Shown piece after piece: positions 35,005-42,351 of a stretch of 64,000 nucleotides of DNA; positions within the stretch are counted from its first letter, which is position 1; each line of letters begins with the position of its first letter. The position numbers and the translations under genes were made by a program. The notes under the pieces are model-generated. The model worked only from the letters and a program-made list of their open reading frames with translations. It made no database searches and had not been told where the DNA came from. Location of the stretch: NCBI RefSeq assembly GCF_020809045.1, contig NZ_CP078079.1:2914001-2978000 (forward strand), given 5' to 3'. This DNA is from Pseudarthrobacter sp. L1SW. GTDB taxonomy: Bacteria; Actinomycetota; Actinomycetes; Actinomycetales; Micrococcaceae.

Positions 35005-35982
35005 ATGACTATTACCAGGACTCTGGCCACAAGCCTCATGAGCCTCTCGACAGCCACCTTGTTCGCCCTTTCGTCTGCAGGGGGCGCCACGGCGGCACCT
35101 CCTTCCCCTGACGACGGTGGCGCTCCGGGGGTGAGCAGCACCAGGACGGTCGGAGACGCTGACTACTGGACTCCCGAGCGGATGCGGGCAGCCACACCGG
35201 GCGATGTACTCGCCAAAAAGGCACTGCAGCGGCAAAAGGCCAACGCGGCGCCGGCAGGAGAAGCCGTCAGCAAGGGAGCTGAAAGCAAAGTCAAGGGCTC
35301 GGATCCCTCAGTCCAGCCCATGGCGAACGCCAGCGAAAACCCGGTCCCGCATATCGGCAAGGTGTTCTTCACGCTGGGCGGCGCCGACTACGTCTGCTCG
35401 GCCAACTCGGTCGCGTCCACCAACCGAAGCACTGTCTCCACGGCAGGGCACTGCCTCAATGAGGGGCCCGGCGCTTTCGCGACAAGGTTCACCTTTGTCC
35501 CCGCCTACCTCAACGGGGCCGCGCCCTACGGCAAGTGGACGGCCAGGGCGCTCTACGCCCCCACGCAGTGGAGCTCATCGGGCAACATGCAGTACGACAC
35601 GGGGTTCGCCGTGATGTCACCGCTGAACGGCCGCAACCTTGCCGACGTGGTTGGCGCCTCCGGAGTGGCGTTCAATGCAGCCCGCGGCCTCAGCTACAAG
35701 GCCTTCGGCTACCCGGCCGCTCCGCCCTTCAATGGAGAGTCCCTCAAGAGCTGCTCCGGGACCGCCACCAATGATCCCTACAACCCTCAGTTCAACACCC
35801 AGGGGATTCCCTGCAACATGACCGGGGGTTCCTCCGGCGGTCCGTGGTTCATCGGCTCGTCGTCCGGCGGATACCAGAACTCGGTCAACAGCTACGGCTA
35901 CGGGAGCAACTCCACGAAGATGTACGGCCCGTACTGGGGCTCTGTCATCCAGTCGGCCTACAACGCTGCCGGGGCTTCCTGA
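35005..35982 (+). CDS. Secreted trypsin-like serine protease
   Basis: A 325-residue exported protease. A signal peptide (LATSLMSLSTATLFALSSAG) ends near ATA-AP at about residue 30. A propeptide-like polar stretch runs to about 115. The catalytic triad is His149 (STAGHC), Asp198 (QYDTGF) and Ser277 (GGSSGGPW). Cys131-Cys150 and Cys250-Cys270 are probable disulfides. It resembles glutamyl-endopeptidase or V8-like actinobacterial enzymes. The ATG at 35005 has AGGACAG upstream. It stands between murB and the MaoC pair with its own promoter and a strong hairpin, as an inserted or independently regulated unit. Confidence 0.88.
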   Translation: MTITRTLATSLMSLSTATLFALSSAGGATAAPPSPDDGGAPGVSSTRTVGDADYWTPERMRAATPGDVLAKKALQRQKANAAPAGEAVSKGAESKVKGSDPSVQPMANASENPVPHIGKVFFTLGGADYVCSANSVASTNRSTVSTAGHCLNEGPGAFATRFTFVPAYLNGAAPYGKWTARALYAPTQWSSSGNMQYDTGFAVMSPLNGRNLADVVGASGVAFNAARGLSYKAFGYPAAPPFNGESLKSCSGTATNDPYNPQFNTQGIPCNMTGGSSGGPWFIGSSSGGYQNSVNSYGYGSNSTKMYGPYWGSVIQSAYNAAGAS

Positions 35983-36015
35983 CCCGCGTATCGCGTCAGG
36001 GCATTCCATAAAGCA

Positions 36016-36054
36016 GACTGAGGGAGGATACCCATGGGGGATCCTCCCTCAGTC
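36016..36054. terminator. Bidirectional terminator between the protease and MaoC genes
   Basis: Perfect 14-bp arms (GACTGAGGGAGGAT and complement) around ACCCATGGGGG. It lies 33 bp after the protease stop and 14 bp after the convergent MaoC stop. Confidence 0.8.
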
Positions 36055-36068
36055 CTTGACACAGGAGT

Positions 36069-36506
36069 TCAGGAGAGCTTGACGACGGCCTGGGCCTTCA
36101 TCAGGACCTTCTGCCCGGCGGAAACAACAGTGAGGTCAACGCGCGCGGTGTTCGCCTCGGCGTCGAGCTTGCCGATGATGCCGCTGACCTCGATGGTGGC
36201 GCCGGGTTCGTCGGTGCCCGTGGTGTCGGCGACCAGGACGGGCTTGGTGAAGCGCGTCTGGAAGTCGACGACGGCGGCAGGGTCACCTGCCCAATCCGTC
36301 ACCAGCTGCACGGCGGAGCCCATGGTGAACATGCCGTGGGCAATGACGCCGGGCAGTTCAACGCTGGTGGCGAAGGCTTCGTTCCAGTGGATGGGATTGA
36401 AGTCGCCGGAGGCGCCGGCGTACTTGACCAGGTCGGTGCGGGTGACCTCGATGGTGCGGCTGCCGATCTCCTGGCCGGCGCTGAGGTCGTGGATGCTGAG
36501 GCTCAT
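36069..36506 (-). CDS. MaoC-like (R)-hydroxyacyl dehydratase, HadB-like subunit
   Basis: A 145-residue hot-dog-fold protein. The hydratase signature is YAGASGDFNPIHWNEAFAT near residues 30-48, with the catalytic Asp and His in DFNPIH. HGMFTMGSAVQLVTDWAG follows. The companion at 36509 lacks this motif, so this gene supplies the active site of a heterodimer, as HadB does with HadA in mycobacteria. The two genes are 2 bp apart. Their substrate is uncertain, because an Arthrobacter-type cell has no mycolic acids. Confidence 0.85.
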   Translation of the reverse strand: MSLSIHDLSAGQEIGSRTIEVTRTDLVKYAGASGDFNPIHWNEAFATSVELPGVIAHGMFTMGSAVQLVTDWAGDPAAVVDFQTRFTKPVLVADTTGTDEPGATIEVSGIIGKLDAEANTARVDLTVVSAGQKVLMKAQAVVKLS

Positions 36507-36508
36507 GG

Positions 36509-36970
36509 TTACTGTCCCTCTCCGCGGACCAGGATGGATGAGGTGGTGGTGGTGACAGGCTCACGGGCCTCGCCGGAACCGAGGGCGAAGATTTCGGAGC
36601 GGGTGGTGATCATCGCTCCCCCGCCCATTGCACGGACGCCGTCCACGTGGAGTTCCGCCACCAGCCGGTCGCCGGCGAAGATGGGCCGGTGATGCGTAAA
36701 GCGCTGGTCGGCATGCACCACACGGGAGAAGTCGATGCCGGCTTCCGGATCCTCAATGAGCTGGGCGTCGGCGCGCTGGGCAATGATAATGGCGAACGTC
36801 GGAGGGGCAACGAGGTCCGCGTGGCCCAGGGCCCTGGCGGCGTCGACGTCGAAATGTGCAGGGTGGACGGCCTTGACCGCACGGGCGAATTCGCGGATCT
36901 TCTCGCGGCCAACGTCGTACACCTCTGCGGCAGGGTAGCTGCGGCCCTGCAGGTCCGGATTGATAGTCAT
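36509..36970 (-). CDS. MaoC-like dehydratase N-terminal domain protein, HadA-like subunit
   Basis: A 153-residue hot-dog protein of the MaoC N-terminal type (MaoC_dehydrat_N). It begins DLQGRSYPAAEVYDVGREKI, with AAPPTFAIII-like segment LVAPPTFAIIIAQRAD later. RVVHADQRFTHHRPIFAGDR is the core. It has no DxxxxH catalytic pair, as expected for the non-catalytic partner. The ATG at 36968-36970 lies 7 nt after TAGGCT, so the mRNA is probably leaderless. It forms a heterodimer gene pair with the adjacent HadB-like gene. Confidence 0.82.
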   Translation of the reverse strand: MTINPDLQGRSYPAAEVYDVGREKIREFARAVKAVHPAHFDVDAARALGHADLVAPPTFAIIIAQRADAQLIEDPEAGIDFSRVVHADQRFTHHRPIFAGDRLVAELHVDGVRAMGGGAMITTRSEIFALGSGEAREPVTTTTSSILVRGEGQ

Positions 36971-36977
36971 GGGCCCA

Positions 36978-36983
36978 AGCCTA
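36978..36983 (-). promoter_or_regulatory. -10 element of the leaderless MaoC pair
   Basis: TAGGCT ends 7 nt before the ATG at 36970. Confidence 0.5.
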
Positions 36984-37021
36984 TCGTTGCCGTACCGGGC
37001 AGGACCTTGCACCACACTGAT

Positions 37022-37045
37022 ATGATGGATTTATCATTCCATCAT
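37022..37045. promoter_or_regulatory. Inverted-repeat operator before the ArsR-SulP genes
   Basis: ATGATGGA and TCCATCAT form a perfect 8-bp inverted repeat with an 8-bp spacer, in an A/T-rich patch. It is the size and shape of an ArsR-family binding site and lies 52 bp before the regulator's start. TATGAT at its left edge could double as a -10. Confidence 0.6.
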
Positions 37046-37097
37046 GCCGCTCGGCACTGTGCGTGCCTGGCGGCACCGCGCACAGGAGCGCTTTTCC

Positions 37098-37478
37098 ATG
37101 TTGTCCTCCGCCCAGGCCCCGCTGTACGAGATCAAAGCCAACCTCTTCAAGGGCTTGGCGCACCCGGCCAGAATCCGGATCCTCGAGCTGCTGGCCGCGG
37201 CCCCGCAGGAAACGGCGGCCGTCAGCTACCTGCTCGCAGAAACCGGCCTTGAAGCCTCGCACCTCTCCCAGCACCTGGCCACCTTGCGCAAGCACAGGGT
37301 GGTGACCTCGGTCCGCACGGCCAACGCCGTAACGTACCAGCTGGCACACCCCGGAATTGCGCAGCTGCTTTCCATCGCGCGGACCTTCCTCCTGGACAGC
37401 CTTGCCGGCTCCAACGAGCAGCTCCGGCTGGCGCAGCAGCTGCCCGCAGGCCACCTCGACGGCGGGAACACCCCGTGA
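37098..37478 (+). CDS. ArsR-family transcriptional regulator
   Basis: A 126-residue winged-helix protein. The DNA-binding domain spans about 15-85, with KGLAHPARIRILELLA and the recognition helix LEASHLSQHLATLRKHRVVT. No ArsR metal-site cysteines are present, so the signal is unlikely to be a heavy metal. Its stop overlaps the SulP gene start (GTGA), so the two are co-translated. This ArsR-SulP pairing suggests that it represses its own operon through the palindrome at 37022-37045. I placed the start at the ATG at 37098. Confidence 0.85.
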   Translation: MLSSAQAPLYEIKANLFKGLAHPARIRILELLAAAPQETAAVSYLLAETGLEASHLSQHLATLRKHRVVTSVRTANAVTYQLAHPGIAQLLSIARTFLLDSLAGSNEQLRLAQQLPAGHLDGGNTP

Positions 37479-39148
37479 GTGCTGGTGTGCGCGCCCCGGG
37501 CAAGCGCGCCAACCAGTTCCTGCCCTCCAGGCTGGATTACACGGGACTCGGGAAATCGTGGCGAACCGACCTGCTTGCCGGCATCACCGTGGGCATCGTT
37601 GCCCTGCCTTTGGCGCTGGCGTTTGGCGTCAGTTCTGGGGTGGGCGCAGAGGCCGGCCTGATCACCGCGATCGTGGCCGGCCTGGTGGCAGCCGTCATGG
37701 GCGGATCCCCGGTGCAGGTCTCCGGCCCAACCGGCGCCATGGTTGTGGTCCTCGCCCCCGTCGTGGCAGTGCACGGCGCCGGCAGCGTGGCCCTGCTCTC
37801 GGTCATGGCGGGGCTGCTGGTCTGCGTCCTGGGATTCAGCGGCCTGGGCCGGGCTGTTGCGTTCATTCCCTGGCCCGTGGTGGAGGGCTTCACGCTCGGG
37901 ATCGCCGCCATTATCTTCCTCCAGCAGGTTCCGCTGGCCACCGGCACGTCCGGTGTCCCGGGCCACAACACCCTGCTCGCCGCTGTTGAGGCGGCATCGG
38001 GGGCCCGCGTCCCCACCGCGCTGGTGACACTTGCGCTCGTGGCGGGGGTCGCCGTCGTGATGGTCCTGGTGCAAAAGCTGTTCCGGGCGCTTCCGGCCAG
38101 CCTGCTCGCGGTCCTCCTGGCCACTGCGGCCGCCGAGCTCTTCCAACTGGGCATCCCGCGCATTGGTCCGCTGCCGCACTCCCTTCCCGCGCCGGCCATC
38201 CCCGCATTTGACTTGGCCTCCCTGGGCAGCCTCGCGATGCCGGCGGTGGCAGTGGCCTGCCTTGCCGCCATTGAGTCGCTGCTCTCCGCCCGGGTGGCAG
38301 CCGGCATGAGCGGGCCTGACGGAACCCCGAGCGGGCCCTACAGCCCGGACAGGGAACTGACGGGCCAGGGCCTGGCTTCCATTGCGGCCGGGCTGTTCGG
38401 CGGGATGCCAGCCACCGGAGCCATCGCCCGGACGGCGGTGAACGTCCGCTCAGGAGCGAAAACGCGCCTCTCCGCCGGGGTCCATGCCGTGGTGCTGCTG
38501 GCCATTGTCTACCTCGCTTCCGGAATGGTCAGCCGCATTCCCCTTGCGGCGCTGGGCGGAGTCCTGATGGTCACCGCGGCGAGGATGGTGTCCCGGCGGA
38601 CCGTCACGGCCATCGTCCGCTCTACCAGGGCCGACGCCGCCGTCTTCATCCTCACGGCCACCATCACCGTTGCTTTCGACCTGATCGTCGCCATCCAGAT
38701 AGGGCTCGCGGCGGCCGCACTCTTCACCCTGCGCAAATTCGCGTCGCTGAGCAGCGTGCAGCGCGAAGAAATCCCCGGGCCGCAGGCAGAAGGGGATGAG
38801 CACATTGCCGTGCTCCGGCTGGACGGCGCCATGTTCTTCGGTGCCGCAGAACGCATCCTCCAGGAGATCAGCCAGATCAGGGACGTGCAGGTGGCCATCA
38901 TCAGGCTCTCCCAGCTGCGCATGCTGGACGCCACCGGGGCGCATGCTCTGGTGGAGGTCATCTCCGCCCTGGAGCTGCAGGGCATCACCGTGCTGCTCAA
39001 GGGGGTCCGTCCGGACCACCTGGGCCTGGTCACGAACGTGGGGGTGATCCGGTCACTGCGGCACCACAGGCACCTGTTTGAGGACCTCGATGACGCCGTG
39101 GAACATGCCCGCAGCCACGTCCGCCGTAACGCCGCCTACCGTTTGTAG
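37475..39148 (+). CDS. SulP-family anion transporter with STAS domain
   Basis: A 557-residue transporter of the SLC26/SulP family. About 12 membrane helices begin at residue 30 (LAGITVGIVALPLALAFGVS) and include the signature GGSPVQVSGPTGAMVVVLAP. A cytoplasmic STAS domain covers about 440-550 (VLRLDGAMFFGAAERIL, then LRMLDATGAHALVEVI). Family members carry sulfate, bicarbonate or other anions; STAS and the N-terminus do not settle which. The GTG start overlaps the ArsR stop. Its 3' end overlaps the convergent gene at 39136. Confidence 0.9.
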   Translation: MSAGVRAPGKRANQFLPSRLDYTGLGKSWRTDLLAGITVGIVALPLALAFGVSSGVGAEAGLITAIVAGLVAAVMGGSPVQVSGPTGAMVVVLAPVVAVHGAGSVALLSVMAGLLVCVLGFSGLGRAVAFIPWPVVEGFTLGIAAIIFLQQVPLATGTSGVPGHNTLLAAVEAASGARVPTALVTLALVAGVAVVMVLVQKLFRALPASLLAVLLATAAAELFQLGIPRIGPLPHSLPAPAIPAFDLASLGSLAMPAVAVACLAAIESLLSARVAAGMSGPDGTPSGPYSPDRELTGQGLASIAAGLFGGMPATGAIARTAVNVRSGAKTRLSAGVHAVVLLAIVYLASGMVSRIPLAALGGVLMVTAARMVSRRTVTAIVRSTRADAAVFILTATITVAFDLIVAIQIGLAAAALFTLRKFASLSSVQREEIPGPQAEGDEHIAVLRLDGAMFFGAAERILQEISQIRDVQVAIIRLSQLRMLDATGAHALVEVISALELQGITVLLKGVRPDHLGLVTNVGVIRSLRHHRHLFEDLDDAVEHARSHVRRNAAYRL

Positions 39149-39360
39149 TTTTTCCTGATCGTCTGGCCGCGGACCACGATGCCGGCGATATGCAGGACGA
39201 GGCCCAGCCCGATCAGCGGAAGGGATGCTGTGGCGAGGCCGGTGTTGCCGCTGGTGTTGCCCGCCAGGTTCAGGATGATGCCGACGGCGATCAACCCCAT
39301 GGCGCTGAAGACCAGGACTTTGTAGCGGGTTGGGGCGGTGGCCCAGAATTCGTTCAGCAC
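39136..39360 (-). CDS. Small two-helix membrane protein
   Basis: A 74-residue protein with two membrane helices (KVLVFSAMGLIAVGIILNLA and SLPLIGLGLVLHIAGIVVRG) and a basic C-terminus. No family is recognised. Its last 13 bp overlap the 3' end of the SulP gene on the other strand. It is probably a stand-alone gene, 22 bp upstream of the DUF2797 stop region. Confidence 0.65.
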   Translation of the reverse strand: MLNEFWATAPTRYKVLVFSAMGLIAVGIILNLAGNTSGNTGLATASLPLIGLGLVLHIAGIVVRGQTIRKNYKR

Positions 39361-39382
39361 CCTGAAAGTCTACCGGCCAACC

Positions 39383-40315
39383 CTAGAACAGGGCTTCCTG
39401 CACGGCCGGGACCTCCGAGGAATAGTCTCCAAGCTCGATGCGCCTGCCCTTGAGCCGGCCGAGGTCCACAACGAATTCGAGGTCCGTATCGTCCAGCGTG
39501 GCCAGCACAAAACTGCCGCAGACGGACCGGATGGTGAAGCCGTGCGGCCCGTCAGCCAGGCTGTGGGGGTAGGCGTGCCTGGGGCTTGCCGAACACAGCC
39601 GTTCAGCCAGTCCGTGCCTGGCCCAGGCTTCGTCCACCACCTCGAACCCATCCAGGCCAGAGCGGGAAATGACGCGGCGCGCTGTGGCCGCCAGCGCCGC
39701 ATTGTGCGCCTTGAGGAAGCCCGCAGGGGCGGGGTCGGCGAGGGCTCCTGCCTTGGCGGCTGACCGCACCTGCTGCGGGAGCCCGCCGTCGCGCGTTACC
39801 AGGTCCTCAAGGATCCGTACTATCCGGCCGTCCGCGGCGCGGGCTATGTACCTGGCCACCACCGCGCCCTGTTCGGCCAGCCGCTGCCATTTCCTCAGGT
39901 TGGAAGCCGTTCCCACCTTGCTGGCCCCGTTGGCGAAGGTGGCCACGTAGAGCCAGTGCGGCTGCATCAGGTAGCTGCGGAGCCCGGGCGGGACGCGTCC
40001 GTCACGGTGGAAGTCGTGCATGAGCCGGAAGTCGTCCGCCAGGAAGCACCGTTCGCACTGGTGTCCGCGGGCCGAGGGCAGGCGGCCGGCACACAGCACG
40101 TGGTCCCGGTGGGCAGGGCCATGGACCCGGTGGTGGCCGAGGCAGTACTTTCCGTCGGCCGCGAGCCGAACGCCCAGCCTGGTGCCGTCGTCGAGCGCCG
40201 TTTCCCGGAAGGTGCTGTCCGCAGCCTGCAGCCGCAGGACAGGAGGCGCGCCGTTGGCAGAACCGTCCCCCGCAGGCCAGAAGACCCCGTGGACCAGATA
40301 GCGCGCATCGGTCAC
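39383..40315 (-). CDS. DUF2797 protein
   Basis: A 310-residue protein of the DUF2797 family. A cysteine/histidine-rich zinc-finger-like stretch lies near residues 58-91 (KYCLGHHRVHGP, then GHQCERCFLAD). It is followed by HWLYVATFANGASKVGTASN, which resembles a GIY-YIG nuclease core (Y, then KVG). No biochemical role is established for the family as far as I know. The GTG start at 40315 has CAGGAGAC upstream. A nuclease role is inferred from the fold hint only. Confidence 0.75.
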   Translation of the reverse strand: MTDARYLVHGVFWPAGDGSANGAPPVLRLQAADSTFRETALDDGTRLGVRLAADGKYCLGHHRVHGPAHRDHVLCAGRLPSARGHQCERCFLADDFRLMHDFHRDGRVPPGLRSYLMQPHWLYVATFANGASKVGTASNLRKWQRLAEQGAVVARYIARAADGRIVRILEDLVTRDGGLPQQVRSAAKAGALADPAPAGFLKAHNAALAATARRVISRSGLDGFEVVDEAWARHGLAERLCSASPRHAYPHSLADGPHGFTIRSVCGSFVLATLDDTDLEFVVDLGRLKGRRIELGDYSSEVPAVQEALF

Positions 40316-40344
40316 GGGGTCTCCTGGTGTGAAAAGCGTGGGTG

Positions 40345-41208
40345 CTACAGCGCGGGCTGCACCCCAAAGGCTACCGCGAGCTTCATGATCTTCTCGGCGC
40401 GGCCCAGGCGCGGCAGGTCGGACCCGTCACGGATCACGCGGCCGTTGGCTTCGAAGTCGGCCATGAAGTCGGTGGCCCAGGCAACGTCCGACGGCGTGGG
40501 GCTGATGACCTCGTTGATCACGGGGGTCTGGTCGATGGCCAGGCAGAGCTTGCCGGTCATGCCCATCATCACCGTGATGCCGGTCTGCTCGCGCAGGATG
40601 GGGTGGTTGGTGCCCACGGTGGGTCCGTCAATGGGCCCTGGCAGGTTGCCCACCCGGCTGGCGACGACGAGCTTGGCGCGCGGGTAGGCCATGGCTTCGG
40701 GGGTGGCGGCCATGCCGGTGTCGCGGCGGAAGTCGCCGGAGCCGAAGGCCAGGCGGAAAGCGCCCTGGGCCTTGGCGATGTTGTTGGCTTCCTCGATGCC
40801 GACGGCGGATTCCACCAGCGGGATGACGGGCGTCTTGCCGTCCATGCGGTGGAAGCTCTCGGTCACCTGGTCCGCGGATTCGGTCTTGGCCAGCATGACG
40901 CCGAGCAGTCCCGGGGTGCCGCGGAGGCCGGCCAGGTCCGCTGCCCAGAACGGGCTGGTGGCGTCGTTGATGCGGACCCAGGCCTTGCCGCCGGCGGTCA
41001 GCCAGTCAACCACGTTGTTCCGGGCCTGGTCCTTCTGGGAGGGATCCACGGCATCTTCAATATCCAGGATGATCGAGTCGGCGCGGGACACTGCCGACTG
41101 GTCGAAGAGCTCCGTCTTCATGGCATTCACAAGGAGCCATGAACGGGCGATCTCTGCGGGGATATTGCGTTCCGGCCTTACGGTCTCGGTGGCGATGGTA
41201 GACGTCAT
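40345..41208 (-). CDS. CitE-like acyl-CoA lyase (HpcH/HpaI aldolase family)
   Basis: A 287-residue TIM-barrel lyase. ARSWLLVNAMKTELFDQS begins the core, and DSIILDIEDAVDPSQKDQAR carries the metal-binding acidic residues. VIPLVESAVGIEEANNIAKA and LAFGSGDFRRDTGM are further family marks. It cleaves or forms citryl-CoA- or malyl-CoA-type bonds. There are no CitD/CitF subunits nearby, so it is a free-standing CitE homologue. The ATG at 41206-41208 follows TACGGT by 6 nt, a probable leaderless start; the -10 is weaker than most. Physiological substrate is unknown. Confidence 0.82.
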   Translation of the reverse strand: MTSTIATETVRPERNIPAEIARSWLLVNAMKTELFDQSAVSRADSIILDIEDAVDPSQKDQARNNVVDWLTAGGKAWVRINDATSPFWAADLAGLRGTPGLLGVMLAKTESADQVTESFHRMDGKTPVIPLVESAVGIEEANNIAKAQGAFRLAFGSGDFRRDTGMAATPEAMAYPRAKLVVASRVGNLPGPIDGPTVGTNHPILREQTGITVMMGMTGKLCLAIDQTPVINEVISPTPSDVAWATDFMADFEANGRVIRDGSDLPRLGRAEKIMKLAVAFGVQPAL

Positions 41209-41304
41209 GTATCTACCGTATCCGCCCCGGAAGGGGCACGGGGGCGAAAACGGCCGGCTCGGGAGGTTCAATACGAACTAAACGGGATATGACAGGCCCG
41301 GCAG

Positions 41305-41370
41305 CGAAAGCAGGTTGCGGCAAGTGTCGTTTCGGGGCGCCAGAACGACACTTACCGCTACCTGGTTGGG
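41305..41370. repeat. 66-bp palindromic repeat, copy 2
   Basis: The core AAGTGTCGTTTC ... AGAACGACACTT and right end CCTGGTTGGG match copies 1 and 3. The left outer arm (CGAAAGCAGG) has diverged. It ends 5 bp from the stop codon of the aldo/keto reductase gene. Confidence 0.7.
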
Positions 41371-41375
41371 GTGGG

Positions 41376-42317
41376 TCAGGGGATGTTGCTGCCGCGCGCA
41401 GTCACCCAGAGTTGGTACCAGTCCGCGCGGGTCATGGCCTGGGCCACGCGGGCGGCGTCGGCACAGGCACGGATCCGGCCGGGGTTGACGGTCCCGATCA
41501 CCGGGGCTATGCCGGCCGGGTGCTTCATCAGCCAGCCCAGCAGGACCGACTCCCCCGTGCTGCCGTATTCCCCCGCCAGCGCCGCCACGAGCTCGGCGGT
41601 GGCTGCCTCAGCGGACGAAGGGCTTTCCGGTTCCGCCCCGGTGTACAGGCCCTTGGCAAGCGAGCCGTAGGCCTGGAGCGTGATGGAGTTCCTCACGCAG
41701 TACTCCAGGGTGCCGTGCGGGAAGCTGTAGTCCAGGTGCTCGGCATGGTTCACCAGCACCTGGCTTTCCAGCCAGGCCCGCTTGAGCAGGCTCATCTCCA
41801 GCTGGTTCGCCACCACCGGGGTTTCCAGCCGGTCCTGCAGCGCCTCGATCTGCGCCCCGGACATATTGGACACGCCGAGCTGCCGGACCTTGCCTTCCGC
41901 CATCAGCTGCCCGACGGCGGCCGCCACCTCCGCCGGGTCCGCCAGGGGGTCCGGGCGGTGCAGCAGGAGGATGTCCACGTAGTCCGTCCGCAGCCGCTTC
42001 AGGCTTTCGTTGACGCGCTCCAGGATGGCTTCCCGGCTGAGGTCATAGTGCGTCTTCAGTCCGCGCTCGTTGAGCCTGATCCCGCACTTGGTCTGCAGCC
42101 GGATACGGTCACGCAGCCCCGGGGTGGACGCGAGCACCTCGCCGAAGACTGCCTCGGACTTGCCGCTGCGGTAGATGTCCGCGTGGTCAAACAGCGTGAT
42201 TCCCGCGGCCAGGGCAGCCTCGACGGCGGCAGCGGCCTCGTCCACATGCTCACCGGCATGCGGCTCGTCGGACCAGCTGCCGCCCAGGCCCATGCAGCCA
42301 TAGATCAGTTCCTGCAT
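41376..42317 (-). CDS. Aldo/keto reductase
   Basis: A 313-residue NADPH-dependent reductase with a TIM-barrel fold. The catalytic tetrad is visible as Asp-Tyr in LFDHADIYRSGKSE, the lysine in LQTKCGIRL and the histidine in DILLLHRPDPLAD. NADPH contacts include GVSNMSGAQIEAL and the C-terminal PVIGTVNPGRI. The family reduces aldehydes, ketones and sugars. The ATG at 42315-42317 has no good ribosome-binding site and lies 34 bp after the alpha-glucosidase stop, so coupling to that gene is likely. Sugar metabolism is a fair guess. Confidence 0.85.
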   Translation of the reverse strand: MQELIYGCMGLGGSWSDEPHAGEHVDEAAAAVEAALAAGITLFDHADIYRSGKSEAVFGEVLASTPGLRDRIRLQTKCGIRLNERGLKTHYDLSREAILERVNESLKRLRTDYVDILLLHRPDPLADPAEVAAAVGQLMAEGKVRQLGVSNMSGAQIEALQDRLETPVVANQLEMSLLKRAWLESQVLVNHAEHLDYSFPHGTLEYCVRNSITLQAYGSLAKGLYTGAEPESPSSAEAATAELVAALAGEYGSTGESVLLGWLMKHPAGIAPVIGTVNPGRIRACADAARVAQAMTRADWYQLWVTARGSNIP

Positions 42318-42351
42318 CAGGAGGGCCGCCGTTCGGGGACCGGTCCAGGCA

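Noticed and set aside
40345..41208. Citrate lyase beta subunit
   Set aside because: CitD, CitF and CitC are absent, so it is a free CitE homologue rather than part of a citrate lyase complex.
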